NCBI GenBank assembly: GCA_911728435.2 | Contig: OU452200.1 | Span: 40,067,715 to 40,131,714 of the forward strand | DNA: 64,000 bases | Reading direction: 5' to 3' | From: Apoderus coryli | Taxonomy: Eukaryota > Arthropoda > Insecta > Coleoptera > Attelabidae | Part shown: positions 34,857 to 46,080 of the stretch, in pieces | Numbering within the stretch: the stretch's first letter is position 1 | How the letters are laid out: each line of letters starts with the position of its first letter | The notes under the pieces: model-generated | Databases searched by the model: none | The model's input: only the letters and a program-made list of their open reading frames with translations | What the model was told of the DNA's origin: nothing | Position numbers and translations under genes: made by a program

Positions 34857-35238
34857 TATCTTCTAGGATATTCTAACAAATTAAATTATTAAAGCTTCCA
34901 TATAATAAAAAATTGTTATTATTCTCTATTCTGAAAACGTCATTTTTGACATAAAATTTCAAATATTTCGAAAACGGCTGGCGATAGGTATAACATATTA
35001 TGCATGAAATATGTTTAGAATTACAAAGAGAATCCAAAAAATATATAATTTACATAGGGTCGCGTTTGAAATAAGGAAGTTGACACCCATTTCCGGTATA
35101 ACCGGAAGTGCTAGATTCTTGAAAACATTTTAGCCGACTTGGCTCCGTCGACCTAAGTACTACACCAGATTTTCAAATTCTTCCACAGTGTGGTTTTTCC
35201 ATAATCGATCGAATCCCTTCCCGGTGGGACACCCGGTA
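34857..35238. repeat. Related fold-back arm ending GGGACACCCGGTA
   Basis: The sequence resembles the arms of the 33.9/42 kb element (CCGGTATAACCGGAAGTGCTA) and ends GGTGGGACACCCGGTA. The last 90 bp recur at 54660-54752. The Transib-like element inserted directly after it. Confidence 0.6.
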
Positions 35239-35647
35239 CGCCGCACAGTGGGGTATTTGGCCAATTTAGCAAGACAAAATTATACAAGAGAGACACTAAG
35301 TGCAAAACAGGTTCTAACAGTAAGGTTGGTTCTATAATTACTAAAATTGATAAATTAGCTAAGTTTTCTTACACAACGTAAATATACAGGGTGTCCTTGG
35401 CAAATATAACAAGAAAACATTTAGGAGAAAATATTAAATACAAAATAGTTTTATAATGATCAAAAATATGGGTCAAATAGATTATTAAAAAAAAAACAAA
35501 CAGGGTGTTTTGTAATTTGGGGTGGTTCGTGTATGTAACTTGATTAAAACACTGGTTACGGTATTTACAAAATTAAATATTTAATTACAGAACTTAATAT
35601 GAATTTCGTATATTGAAGTACATTATTTACAATCATTACTAAGCTTA

Positions 35648-35790
35648 AAATATGTATACAGTGTGGCACAAGATAAATGGTCGCCATAGTACCAGCAGAC
35701 TAAATTAAAATATATATACAGTGTGGCACAAGAACAATGATGGTCGCCACAAGCACAGATCTAGAAGAAAATCGAGTTTCTAGATCTGTG
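35648..35790. repeat. Short duplication and hairpin inside the Transib-like element
   Basis: TATACAGTGTGGCACAAGA occurs twice, about 59 bp apart, and each copy is followed by ATGGTCGCCA. Next comes a hairpin, CACAGATCTAGAA and TTTCTAGATCTGTG around a 10-nt loop (35756-35790). Confidence 0.75.
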
Positions 35791-35989
35791 GCCACAAGTG
35801 TACCAAACATTTTCACCACTTTAGAAAAATTCTAGGGGAAAGATATTAATTGAAAATTAGTTACGTTTTTTTTTTACAAATTTATCCATATACAGGATGT
35901 TCCAATTCTGACACCAACATACAACTAGCTTAGTTCTAAAAAAAAAAAATATGCAAGCATAATCAGAGCCGCTAGGGGAGTTATTTGGC

Positions 35990-37110
35990 CTTTATCTTCT
36001 TCTTCGTTCGATTACGTTGTGTAAGATTTTTAATATTTTTTCCACGGGTAGGAGTGCAGCAATATTTTTTAAAACCTGTGCGGCATCTCTTTTTCCTGTA
36101 GACTGGAGCTGACTGTGTGTAGCAAATAAAATCTCACTGCAGCTTACATTGCTTCTTAACTATTCTGTTTTTCGCAACTTAGTGCGATCACTTGCAAGCT
36201 CAAATGCTTTTATTGGACGACCTGCAGCCTGCTTTGGTAGTTTGGGTAGTCAAGCCAATTTGTATTTTTTATCTAAGAACGTCTTTTCGTTATAGTGATC
36301 AGCTGTCCATTTGCTTTTCATCTAGGATTTAAAATAAGAAAATTTTATTTTAGCGTCTTTCATATCTTCTTCGGAATAATGGAATCGATTTTGCAGATGA
36401 TGAAGAATAAAATCGTGGATATCCATATCAGTTTGTTCTCGCATAATGTTGAATAACTCCCTTTTAGTGATTAGAGTCACAAGTGATGGGTCTATAAAAA
36501 AGAAATATTGATGATGTTATGATCTATTCGAAACGTTAAAACATTTTTTTTATTTTAAATGAATATTTGCAATAAAAATATCCAACACTTTTATTGATAA
36601 GGTATTATTATTATTATTAGAGAAGTTTCAACTTTAGATTTTAAAGAATATTAAATCCAATGAGACAAAAAAAATATGGCAACCTCTATTTTTGTATTAA
36701 AATAGACATAAACTATAATAGTTTTAAAAACAATTTATATCAAAATAATTTTCGATTTGAAAATTTTTTTTAATTATGTATTTCGAACATAGTGCATAAA
36801 AATAGTGATGATTTCTTGGACACAGCGTATTATTAGAATGCCGAATTCACTAAAAAACCGGACAAAACCGGATGAGAATTTCATTGAGCTTGAAAGCAGG
36901 ATAACTATACTTCATTCTAAAGTAAAAATTATAGCTGGGACTCGCTTGGAGATATAACAAATTTCTTATAGTTTTTTAAGTTCTTTATAAAAAGTAAGAA
37001 ATAAAAACACTATTTTTGTCAAATATGATTATTAACAAAAGAAAAGTAAATAAAAGTGTACTTATGTACTATATATAACATAACTTACCTGAAAGACTAG
37101 ATTCCATCAT
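35990..37110 (-). pseudogene. Spliced gene remnant inside the Transib-like element
   Basis: Exon 1 (37110-37089) encodes MMESSLS and ends at AG/GTAAGT. Exon 2 starts at 36491 after TTATAG and gives DPSLVTLITKRELFNIMREQ, later HDFILHHLQNRFHYSEEDMK, up to a stop at 36322. Beyond it the frame continues with two more stops: KWTADHYNEKTFLDKKYK, then GRPIKAFELASDRTKLRKTE, then TGKRDAAQVLKNIAA. The GRP.K.FE..S.R.K.RKTE segment is familiar to me from uncharacterised arthropod proteins. I cannot say whether it is the element's transposase. Confidence 0.6.
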
Positions 37111-37526
37111 AAATTCTATTTAAAACAATGTCCAAGTACAATAAAATTATCACACAAAGACACACTTTATATAACGAAATACTAACTGAAACACATGCTC
37201 TTATATAAATAGTCAGATATACACTAACCCTATGCACCTATGGGTAAAAACAGAGGTCCAAAAAGAATATTTTATGGTTCTTTGTCTATCTGGCTTTATG
37301 ATAGGTACATTTACTACCCATTTCTAACAAATTTACAAAATTGAATTTTGGCGCGCTAAATTAGGCAAATACCCCACTGTGCGCCGTCCACCGTGCGACT
37401 CCCGGCATTGTTGCAATTATTTTATAAAAATAAAAATACGTAAAACCCATTACTTACAATATTATTTAATTCTATTTAAAAAATAGGTGAAAATCACAAT
37501 TTTTAGCACGTTAATAGTTTTTAATA

Positions 37527-37532
37527 TTTATT
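37527..37532 (-). other. Polyadenylation signal of the protease homolog gene
   Basis: AATAAA on the minus strand, 72 bp past the stop codon at 37605. Confidence 0.65.
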
Positions 37533-37604
37533 ATTATAAAGCTAAGTATTTCGTTAAGTAGGTATCTCATTATCATCTAATTTGTTATGTATAAGGAAGT
37601 ATTA

Positions 37605-37787
37605 CTACAATGTCAGTCTTAACGTTTGCAACTGTTCATTAATCCATTTTCTAAGCTTAGCCACGTCAGCATATACACCTGGTATATTTGTTTCTCCACA
37701 GCCGATACCCCATGCTACTATACCGGCCTGGATGTACTTGTCTGGATTCTTTGGATTTGGACATACCAGCGGACTTCCTCCGTCGCC
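37605..37787 (-). CDS. Clip-domain serine protease homolog (PPAF-II type), last exon
   Basis: This 60-codon exon plus stop begins [18 protein letters not shown], then [20 protein letters not shown] and [15 protein letters not shown]. It is the C-terminal part of an S1 protease fold. The usual GDSGGP motif, with the catalytic serine, is GDGGSP, so the protein is predicted to be catalytically dead. Members of this group are secreted cofactors of prophenoloxidase activation in insect haemolymph. The acceptor is TTCCAG/GGCGAC in phase 0, joining DTCT of the previous exon. Stop codon TAG. Confidence 0.96.
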   Translation of the reverse strand, partial: GDGGSPLVCPNPKNPDKYIQAGIVAWGIGCGETNIPGVYADVAKLRKWINEQLQTLRLTL

Positions 37788-38583
37788 CTGGAATATACAA
37801 GCATAGTTTTAGTTTAGGAGACATACGCGTCGGTCTCTTATGTAGATTCATTATGAAAATAACCTAAAACCTACCATTTACTAAATATTCAAGCTTTTTC
37901 ATAAAATGTATAATTGTGTGTTTAAATTTATAAAAATCAGATTCTGGTTCTCCACTGGCAGACACACCAGTACCATAGAATAATAAATACTATAAGAAGC
38001 TCCACTAGACGATGAAAACGGCATCGACTCGTCGTATCCCCAGCTACATTTCTGGTCCGCTACTATGTATAGCATAACATAAACCCGTTTGGCCAATTTT
38101 TGGGTTTTTTGCAAAAAATAGGGTCAAAACATTCTGTGCGTTTGTTTTTTTAACTACACCGTTTAAAATTTTAAAATGGCAAGTGGATAGGACATACAAT
38201 AGGTCAGTGTATAGCCCAATTGTAAATATTGTACAGGGTGGTCACAATTTTTTATTGTTTTTATCAATCACATTCATTTAAATAACTTTTTTATTTTAAA
38301 TAGCACACCCTATATCTCATAGCACCTGTCGATACTAATTAATGTTCTCTATCAAATGGTATTAGCAGAGAACAACAGAGAATGTCATCTTGCTGGTGGG
38401 GGAAGAGATTGCGCATATAATTGCGCAGTCAAAATCGCCATGTTTTCGTATACTCTCTGCCATTTCAAGTGATTTATTTTCCAAGTTATTTGTTTTCCAG
38501 TGCCGTAGTATTCTGGGTGTTATATAGTTATAGTGTGTGTTTTTGTTTTATAAACTTTTGATAGTGATATTGTTTATTTTGAA

Positions 38584-38687
38584 ATGCAAAAAAGCAGAGG
38601 CGGAATGATGTGTGCTGCGAAGAATTGCAGGAATAAATATTATAACTGCAATTTATCATTCTTTAGTTTCCCGATGGATAGTAAAAG
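38584..38687 (+). pseudogene. THAP-domain first exon of P-like copy 3
   Basis: The sequence is nearly identical to copy 2: start MQKSRGGMMCAAKNC and end FPMDSK at AG/GTAAG. Conservation of frame and donor in copies 2 and 3 suggests derivation from a coding parent. No downstream transposase exon is present. Confidence 0.7.
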
Positions 38688-39284
38688 GTAAGATATTTAT
38701 GTAGTATTTGAATTAGATGCATATAAAATTAGATTAAAATAATATCACATAGGTACATTAAAACAAATTACCAATTGTTATTTTGAACAACAAATATTTC
38801 TAAACAAACTGTTTAAAAGTTTGAGCTTACTTGCCTAAAAATGAGGGCTTAAAAATCTTATTAAATGAGTGCAAAAATTCTATTAAATTCTGACAGTGTT
38901 TATTAAATTTGAATTACATATTTTAACTATTATAGATATTAGCAGGTAGTAAATTGACGTCTCAGGTTTTATTGCCCATTTATTGGGGGTGATTTTAGCA
39001 TGTTTTGTAGGTATATAATGGGAAATTCCCAACATATGTGCTTGCGTTGTTTTTCTGAAGGCCATAAACACGTAAAATATAATACATTCTCAATTATACT
39101 TAAGGAATTGAAAATCGGTAGATCTAATGTATAAATTGGAACAATTTTATTTTACTCTATCTAAAATTAATACATTTATATTTGCCCGTAATCAATTACA
39201 CTTTTTTTTCTTTAGAGCTGAACTATGGTTAATTGCTAGTTCAATATTATTAATAATTTTATTAATTTAAACAAAAATGTAAAG

Positions 39285-39688
39285 TAATAGGAAATAAAAC
39301 GTCTGACTCCACAAAATCAATTTAATACATTACACTTAAAGTGTTATGTCCAAACATGTTTCGAAGCTCACTAGCTTCATCATCAGTGGCAAAATTTAGA
39401 GAAATTGTATTTGTAAATGTTACATTATTATGAGTAAGTTAAGAGTAATGTGCCGAAGTCACCTTGAGGAAAAAATCTTGTTAATACTGATGAAATTAAA
39501 TTATGTTACTACATATTTATGCTTTTTTTTTCCTTTTTCGAGATCATTCTAACTATTGAATTTATAAAAGCTTTTTTATATCTTATGTGGTTAGTTTCTA
39601 CGCAGCAACTGCAACATGTTTGGACATAACACTTTAAGTGTAATGTATTAAATTGATTTTGTGGAGTCAGACGTTTTATTTCCTATTA
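39285..39688. mobile_element. Penelope-derived short element with long inverted termini
   Basis: The ends TAATAGGAAATAAAACGTC are inverted copies and the match continues about 75 bp through GACTCCACAAAATC and ACACTTAAAGTGTTATGTCC. The left terminus contains a hammerhead-like motif on the minus strand. The words TTTTGTGGAG...GACGTTTTATTT resemble the 3' region of the Penelope-like element at 60.9-62.1 kb, so I read these as Penelope pseudo-LTR ends. There is no coding sequence. Confidence 0.7.
39347..39391 (-). ncRNA. Hammerhead-ribozyme-like motif
   Basis: Minus strand: TGCCA, CTGATGA, T, GAAGCT, loop AGTG, AGCTTC, GAAAC, ATGTT, TGGACA. The core words CTGATGA and GAAAC flank a perfect 6-bp stem II. 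TGCCA pairs with TGG-A-CA as stem I with one bulge. ACATGT after the core is a self-complementary short stem III, as expected for hammerheads that act as dimers. One extra T separates the core from stem II. Confidence 0.62.
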
Positions 39689-40172
39689 CAATACATTCAC
39701 TCCACTTCAGAATGGACACATTAAAATACATTAAAATTAATCAATAGAAATTTTAAAAATATAAATAAAAATAAAATGATTATATGGAAACATAAATATA
39801 AGTAAAAAAGTATTTGTTTGTTTTTATAATTAATAAAGATGTAATTCTATTATAAAATAATTCTATTACTCCCCTGTTCTTTACCTATCCTGTAATTTCA
39901 ATAAAACGTAAATACGGATCTGTTGAGTATATTAAAAAATGGCTACCACCTGCCTCGCACAGGACAATAGAAAGTGGTGGGAGTTCATATTCTCTTTTGT
40001 TCTCTGGTATTAGACTTCCCTATACCTAACTGTAACCGTTTCCCATTGAAAACAATATTTTAACTTATTTGTATTATTGATTTGATGACATTTTCATAGG
40101 CTAGTAAGGCGTACTCTAGATCGTTTATTTTTTGAGAAATAGATTGGCCGCAGTGGTTCATAAAACTAGCCC

Positions 40173-40397
40173 CCAAAGTCTCCAGACTTAACACCACCAG
40201 ATTTTTTCTTATGGGGTTATATTAAAAACTTTGTTTATGATACGCCAACAACAACACGGGATGATATGAAACAGCGAATTAAAACTGCTTTTGATACAAT
40301 TGCACCACAATTATTAGCAAATGTCAGACATTCATTTGAAAAAAGAATTCATCTGTGTATTGAAAATAACGGCCAACATCTTGAGCATATTTTGTAG
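40173..40397 (+). pseudogene. Transposase C-terminal fragment
   Basis: PKSPDLTPPDFFLWGYIKNF, VYDTPTTTRDDMKQRIKTAF and QLLANVRHSFEKRIHLCIEN, ending NGQHLEHIL and a stop. It holds the third catalytic Asp box of a DD41D-type transposase. The rest is deleted. Confidence 0.8.
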
Positions 40398-40689
40398 CTA
40401 TAGTAAATAGGTATGTACGGTATAGGTCTTTTTTTGTTTTTAATTTTTAAGAATTATGAATATGTCACTGAATGTTAAAAATTTGTACCTTTAACTTTCA
40501 GAGTTTGTTAGAATTAGGTACCCAATAAATTGTAGTGTAAAAGTTTTTAAGTACGATTAGTATGGTCCCACTTGATGGTAGAGAAACCCTGTTGTCTTTT
40601 AAGTTCCAATTTGTCTACGGAAAAACTGTTGTAATATTCGAATACCGATCAGCCAATAGTAATTTAATAATGTAAATTACAGGGTGTGT

Positions 40690-41400
40690 AAGACCCTATA
40701 TATTTTTCGTACAGTATAATTTATCAGAAGTGGGATAAAGAATTCTCTATTTTGTATAAGTACAAAAAAAAAGGTGATGAGGTGACACGTGTAGGGATTG
40801 TTTTCTGATTGTCTATTTTTATTTTAATTTAAACAGCTACGATTAAGTGATCAAAATGAATCACCAAAAATCTACTTCACGCAAACGCCGACTTCCTTTA
40901 CCATCGACTTTTCGGGAGCGTAGTGAATCGCCCCCAAGTAGCTCATCTCAAGTCACCGATAATTCAATTGACCGTCTTACCGCTGTAATGACGACCTTGT
41001 GGCAAAAAAATACCACTCAAGTCAAGCCAAGTTCTTCAAATGTTCATGGCAACGTTGTTCCGGAATTTAGTCCAGAAGAAAAAGGACAAACTGTAATTAA
41101 TTGCTATCATAAAATTGACGAGCTACGTGAAATCTATCAGTGGACCGAAGAAACTACAATTTATTTGGCAATAACAAAACTACGGGGTCTGACAGTAGTT
41201 TGGTAAAGAGTCTGCCAACATTAAAATTTACTTGGGAAGAGTGGAAACAAAAATTAGAGTTGGCGTTTCTGTCCAAACGGAATTATTATTCCGATCTGAA
41301 GGAAATGTTGAATCGGAATAAACGGTCTGATGAAACATTTACAAAATACTACTATGAAAAAATCCCACTTCTGATAAATTATATATAGGGTCTTACGGGT
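40690..41400 (+). mobile_element. Inverted-repeat unit carrying a gag fragment
   Basis: AAGACCCTATATAT and AATTTATCAGAAGTGGGAT near 40700-40740 recur inverted at 41355-41396. Between them lies a retrotransposon gag-like reading frame, whose end overlaps the right arm. Confidence 0.6.
40847..41388 (+). pseudogene. Retrotransposon gag-like fragment, frameshifted
   Basis: Two frames join near 41200: a Ser/Arg-rich start (SRKRRLPLPSTFRERSESPP), then WTEETTIYLAITKLRGLTVV, then after a shift LPTLKFTWEEWKQKLELAF and SDETFTKYYYEKIPLL. The W.EE...AI.KLRGL..VW...LP....TW.EW...L..AF layout is that of Ty3/Gypsy-type gag capsids. There is no nucleocapsid, protease or polymerase. Confidence 0.65.
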
Positions 41401-42082
41401 GTGCCTACTATTAAAAGTCAAATCAATAAGATAAATAAGTTAAAATAATTATTTCTTGGGAAACGGTGACAGTTAGGTATTGGGAAGCCTAATACTATTT
41501 GATAGAGAACATTAATTACTATCGACAGGTGCTATGAAATATAGGGTGTGCTATATAAAATAAAAAAGTTATTTAAATAAATATGATTGATAAGACCAAT
41601 AAAAAATTGTGACCACCCTGTACAATATTTACAATTGAGCTATACACCGACCTAATGTATGTCATATATACTTGCCATTTTAAAATGTTAAACGGTTTAG
41701 TTAAAAAAATAAACGCATAGAATGTTTTTCAAAATGACCCTATTTTTTGCAAAAACGCAAAAATTGGCCAAACGGGTAGATTTAGGTATAGGGATCATAA
41801 CAATAACTTTACTTTATTTTATCCAAAGTCTTCAAAAAATCCAAAAAATACTGAGTATTCCATTTAAAAAAATATAACTTTGATATGCCACACTTTTCTG
41901 AAGGCTATTCGACCTTTGTGAAATTAGTAAATAATTAGAAAAATAATAATAACAATAATAAGTGTAGTATTACAAATTCGTAAAAATTCGATAATAATCG
42001 AATAAACCAAAACATGCCACTACCAAACATCTCATGATTAAGCATTTTTAGCTCTCCATATCATATATGTAATATATGTATA

Positions 42083-44023
42083 CAGGGTGTCCTACGGTGG
42101 CAACCCATTAGATTATTTCAGAAACTACTTCGAATTGATTTTTGAAAATTTCAGTGTCTATATTGTCAAATATGCTCTACTCAAATAATATAATAGCAAC
42201 GGCATAGCACTTCGGGTTATACCGGAAGTTGATGGCAACTTTATTTTAAATGGAACGCCCTATATATTATGACATTTTTTGATTCTAAATAAGATTTCAG
42301 ACATATTTCATGTATCATGTCCTATACCTAACGTCAGTCGTTTTTGACTTATAACAAGATTTATGTCAAAATTGACCGTTTAGGGCTCCATAAGAATTCC
42401 GTTTTTTCCTTGTAAATCAGTATTTAATAATTATTTTGCAGGTATTTTCTTATCAGGTGGGATCTTCTTTTTCGAATTGCCAAGACATTTTCTGATTAGT
42501 TTATACAGGGTGGTCAAAAAATTATATTGAAAACGGTTCAAGAGAAACAGTTGAAAGTCAATTTTTTCAAATGGAATGGGTATATTATTACTATTTTATC
42601 TTCCTTAACATTAAAAAATAATGCAATTTTGTAATAGGTTATGATTTTCTAAAATGTATAGTTTTCGAAATATCGTCATTTTAAATTTTTCTGCAGCGCC
42701 TACCGTTGTCTCTCTGGAAGCTAGCTAATTAATTTAGTTAGCCATGAAATTATTGTCATTTTAACGTCAAACTAAACGTCAAATTAATAAAAATGAAAAA
42801 TACTTATTGATATTATAAATTTATTATTAATTCATGGAGAATAAAATAAAGTGATTAATATCACCTGTAGAGTATTTAACGAGAGAAACCCCCATTTGCT
42901 AACGATGACTAGAGAAATTAGGAAGAATTTTCAGAAATCATTTAGAGCAGGTTGGGAGGTATACAAATCAAGTATTACAACGAACTAAGACTAAAATTTA
43001 AAATAATACAGCAGAAATGAACAGAAGATTAAACAAAATAAATTTCCAACTAACGATAACAAAACTAATTTAATTGTTCGATATGACGCCCATTTAGTCT
43101 TAAACACTTGTTTACCCGTTCAATAAATTCACTCGTGACAGCTCGTGCAATTTGGACTCCAGGTCAAGCTTCGAATGAAGTTCGGATGCGTCCTACTAAT
43201 TCTTCTGTTGAATTAATTGGGGTGGAATACACCTTTTCTTTAATTGCACCCCAAACATAAAAATCCAGCGGTCATAGATCTGGAGATCTCGCTGGCCAAT
43301 CCCAAGGCCCTAAACGTCTGATCCATCGATCTTCAAACATTTCATTAAGCTGTTGTGTGATTCTATTTCCACAGTGAGCTAGCTTCCAGAAAGACAACGG
43401 TAGGCGCTGCAGAAAAATTTAAAATGACAATATTTCGAAAACTATACATTTTAGAAAATGATAACCTATTACAAAATAGCATTATTTTTTAATGCTAAGG
43501 AAGATAAAATAATAATAATATACCCATTCCATTTGAAAAAATTGACTTTCAACTGTTTCTCTTGAACCGTTTTCAATATAATTTTTTGACCACCCTGTAT
43601 AAACTAATCAGAAAATGTCTTGGCAATTCGAAAAAGAAGATCCCACCTGATAAGAAAATACCTGCAAAATAATTATTAAATACTGATTTACAAGGAAAAA
43701 ACGGAATTCTTATGGAGCCCTAAACGGTCAATTTTGACATAAATCTTGTTATAAGTCAAAAACGACTGACGTTAGGTATAGGACATGATACATGAAATAT
43801 GTCTAAAATCTTATTTAGAATCAAAAAATGTAATAATATATAGGGTGTTCCATTTAATATAACAAGGTTGCCATCAACTTCCAGTATAACCGGAAGTGCT
43901 ATGCCGTTGCTATTATATTATTTGAGTAGACCATATTTGTCAATATAGACACTGAAATTTTCAAAATTGAATTCGAAGTAGTTTCTGAAATAATCTAATG
44001 GGTTGCCACCGTAGGACACCCTG
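42083..44023 (-). mobile_element. CAGGGTGTCCTACGG fold-back element, longest copy
   Basis: Perfect ends CAGGGTGTCCTACGGTGGCA, TA flanks (42081, 44024) and arms of about 640 bp each. The Helitron target (ATATGTA/TATGGAG) is intact in the other Helitron copies, confirming the borders. A transposase remnant lies in the centre, minus strand. The deleted relative is at 33928-34854. Confidence 0.87.
43076..43380 (-). pseudogene. Transposase remnant of the 42-kb fold-back element
   Basis: Minus strand AHCGNRITQQLNEMFEDRWI then RRLGPWDWPARSPDL, a stop, and PLDFYVWGAIKEKVYST. This is the segment with the second and third catalytic positions of a DD41D-type transposase. The DGA box reads GNR-adjacent AHCG and a stop precedes the third Asp. 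Confidence 0.75.
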
Positions 44024-45826
44024 TATATGGAGACTATTAGTTTCATGAAAAAAAAATTTTTTTTAATTTCACCGGAAATACTTGTTTTTGGTCATTTTAT
44101 ACATAAATAAGTAGTTTTAAAAAAATGTCTGTCTGTCTGTCTGTCTGTATGCACGATAACGCAAAAACCGCTTAACAGATTTTAACCAAATTTGGTACAA
44201 AAATACTATTGGACATGGCAAGGAGCTGATTAGATTTTGGGAAACATTGAGCGTAGGCAAAGGGTTTAAAAGAGGGTTCAAAAATTAAAAAAATTCATAG
44301 TTCTTAAACTTATCCGAAATACTGAATAATTTTTTACGCATTTAATTGAATATAGCCTAAAATATTGACCATAAAATATTAGACCACATTGGCGTTCGAA
44401 AATAGTGTAAAATGGGGTAAAAAAGGTTAAAAAAAACGTAGTTCTTAAAAATAGCAGAAATATTAACTAGTTATTTATAGTTTTGATAGAATATAACCTA
44501 TAAAATGTGTGATGAATAACTTACTTTCATAGGCGTTCGTAAATAGTGGAAAAGGGGTCAAAACATAAAAAATATATATTTCCTAAACTTATTCGAAATA
44601 TGGAATAATTTTTCATAGTTGTGATACAATATAAGCTAAAAAATATTCCATAAAAGAATTGGTTCACACAGGCGTTCGAAAATAGTTTAAAAAAAGGGTC
44701 AAAAACGAAAAAAAAATGTTTCTCAAATATACCAGAAAAATTGGCTAATTATATATAGCTTTGATATAAGATGCAGCATAAAATTTTTATTTACATAGGC
44801 GTTCGTAAATAGTAGAAAAAGGGGTAAAATAAAAAAAATTAAAATGTAAAAATTTTTATATTTAACTAGTTGAGTTGGTGTTAAAAATACACGACAAAAA
44901 TTAATGTTCCATAGGCGTCCGTGAAAATTCTATAAAAGGGTCAGAAAAAATTTGTATCCGTGATAACTCAAAAACCACTTAACGGATTTTAACCACATTT
45001 GGTACGAAAATACTACAGGCTATTTATAGGTGGTGATTAACATTGAGCGTAGGCAAGGGGTTTAAAAGAGGGTTCAAAAATTAAAAAAATTATAGTTCTT
45101 AAACTTATCCGAAATATTGAATAATTTTTTATAGGTGTGATAGAATATAACCTAAAAAATCTTACATAAAAGAATTAGTTCACACAGGCGTTCGAAAATA
45201 GTCTTAAAAAAAGAGTCAAAAACGAAAAAAAAATGTTTCCCAAATATACCAGAAAAATTGGCTAATTATATATAGCTTTCATATCAGATAACCTAAAAAA
45301 TGCAGCATAAAATTTTTATTTACATAGGCGTTCGTAAATAGTAAAAAAAAGGGGTAAAATGAAAAAAAAATTAAAATGTAAAAAATTTTATATTTAACTA
45401 GTTGAATTGGTGTTAAAAATACACGACAAAAATTAATGTTCCATAGGCGTCCGTGAAAATTCTCTAAAAGGGTCAGGAAAAAATTGTATCCGTGATAACT
45501 CAAAAACCACTTAACGGATAACCTACAACATGCAGCATAACAATTTTGTTTACATAGGCGTTCGTAAATAGTAGAAAATTTTATAATAAAACTAAAAAAA
45601 AATCAATTCTTTTGCGTACAAGAATTTGGCCTAGATCTGAAATATAAAATATCTGCGTATAAATAGTGCCTCCAAAGAGAAGAAAAAGGCACAAAACCCG
45701 ATACAAAAAAAAATAGCTGATGTCTAAAACAAAACAAAAATTTAGATAAATGACAAAAAGGTCATAAAATTATTACTTTTACACTTAAATATGGAGAGCT
45801 ATTCGTGCCTCGAGGGCAACAGCTAG

Positions 45827-46013
45827 TTTAAACATATGGAGGCCTTGAGGAAGGAAATAACAGTTTGAGAAACGTTGGCAATTTAAAACAAAGTGGTTTC
45901 ATTCCCGCAAGATCCATAAACACATTAAAACTTTTCAATAATACCTACATATAAACGGATCATAAAATATAATTTATTATTTGAAGTAATCCATTAGAGA
46001 GGAGTGTTGTAAA
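45827..46013. other. Short spacer, no gene
   Basis: Intronic DNA of the protease homolog between the Helitron and a Penelope-derived element. Confidence 0.5.
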
Positions 46014-46080
46014 TGTAGAAAATGAAAACCGTCTACTCCACACAAAATTCTTTATCTATATGTTCAAACTTGAACACAGC

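Larger units (their letters stand above)
35244..37381 (-). mobile_element. Transib-like element with CACAGTG ends and CGCCG duplication
   Basis: Terminal inverted repeats CACAGTGGGGTATTTG continue with NCNAATTTAGC on both sides (about 25 of 27 matching). They are flanked by a perfect 5-bp duplication CGCCG (35239-35243, 37382-37386). Transib elements have CACWRTG-type ends and 5-bp GC-rich duplications and are the relatives of RAG1. On the left end a 23-bp spacer separates CACAGTG from ACAAAATTA, a nonamer-like word; the right end has CCAAAATTC at the same distance. The interior has a broken spliced gene on the minus strand; no RAG1-like core is visible. Confidence 0.78.
38366..40005 (+). mobile_element. 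P-superfamily-like element, family 1 copy 3
   Basis: The left end is CAGAGAACAACAGAGAAT; the right end is slightly decayed (TTCTCTTTTGTTCTCT). The 8-bp duplication GGTATTAG lies at 38358-38365 and 40006-40013. It is interrupted at 39285-39688 by a Penelope-derived element. This copy shows the empty site for the Helitron of copy 2. Confidence 0.87.
38078..41905. mobile_element. Composite long-inverted-repeat element with nested insertions
   Basis: The left arm 38078-38357 (ACCCGTTTGGCCAATTTTTG ... AGCACCTGTCGATA) continues after P-like copy 3 at 40014-40090. The inverted right arm is at 41400-41780 and continues to about 41905 with sequence matching 31922-32094. The centre has a transposase C-terminal fragment and a smaller element carrying a gag fragment. 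All of it lies between the SPH last exon and the exon at 47847. Confidence 0.7.
42051..45826 (+). mobile_element. Non-autonomous Helitron, copy 2
   Basis: The 5' end is near GCTCTCCATATCATATATG. The 3' end is TGCCTCGAGGGCA, then CAGCTAG before T (45826/45827). Plus orientation. Two 530-bp tandem units are present (TATCCGTGATAACTCAAAAA at 44965 and 45487). A fold-back element is nested at 42083-44023. Confidence 0.85.
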
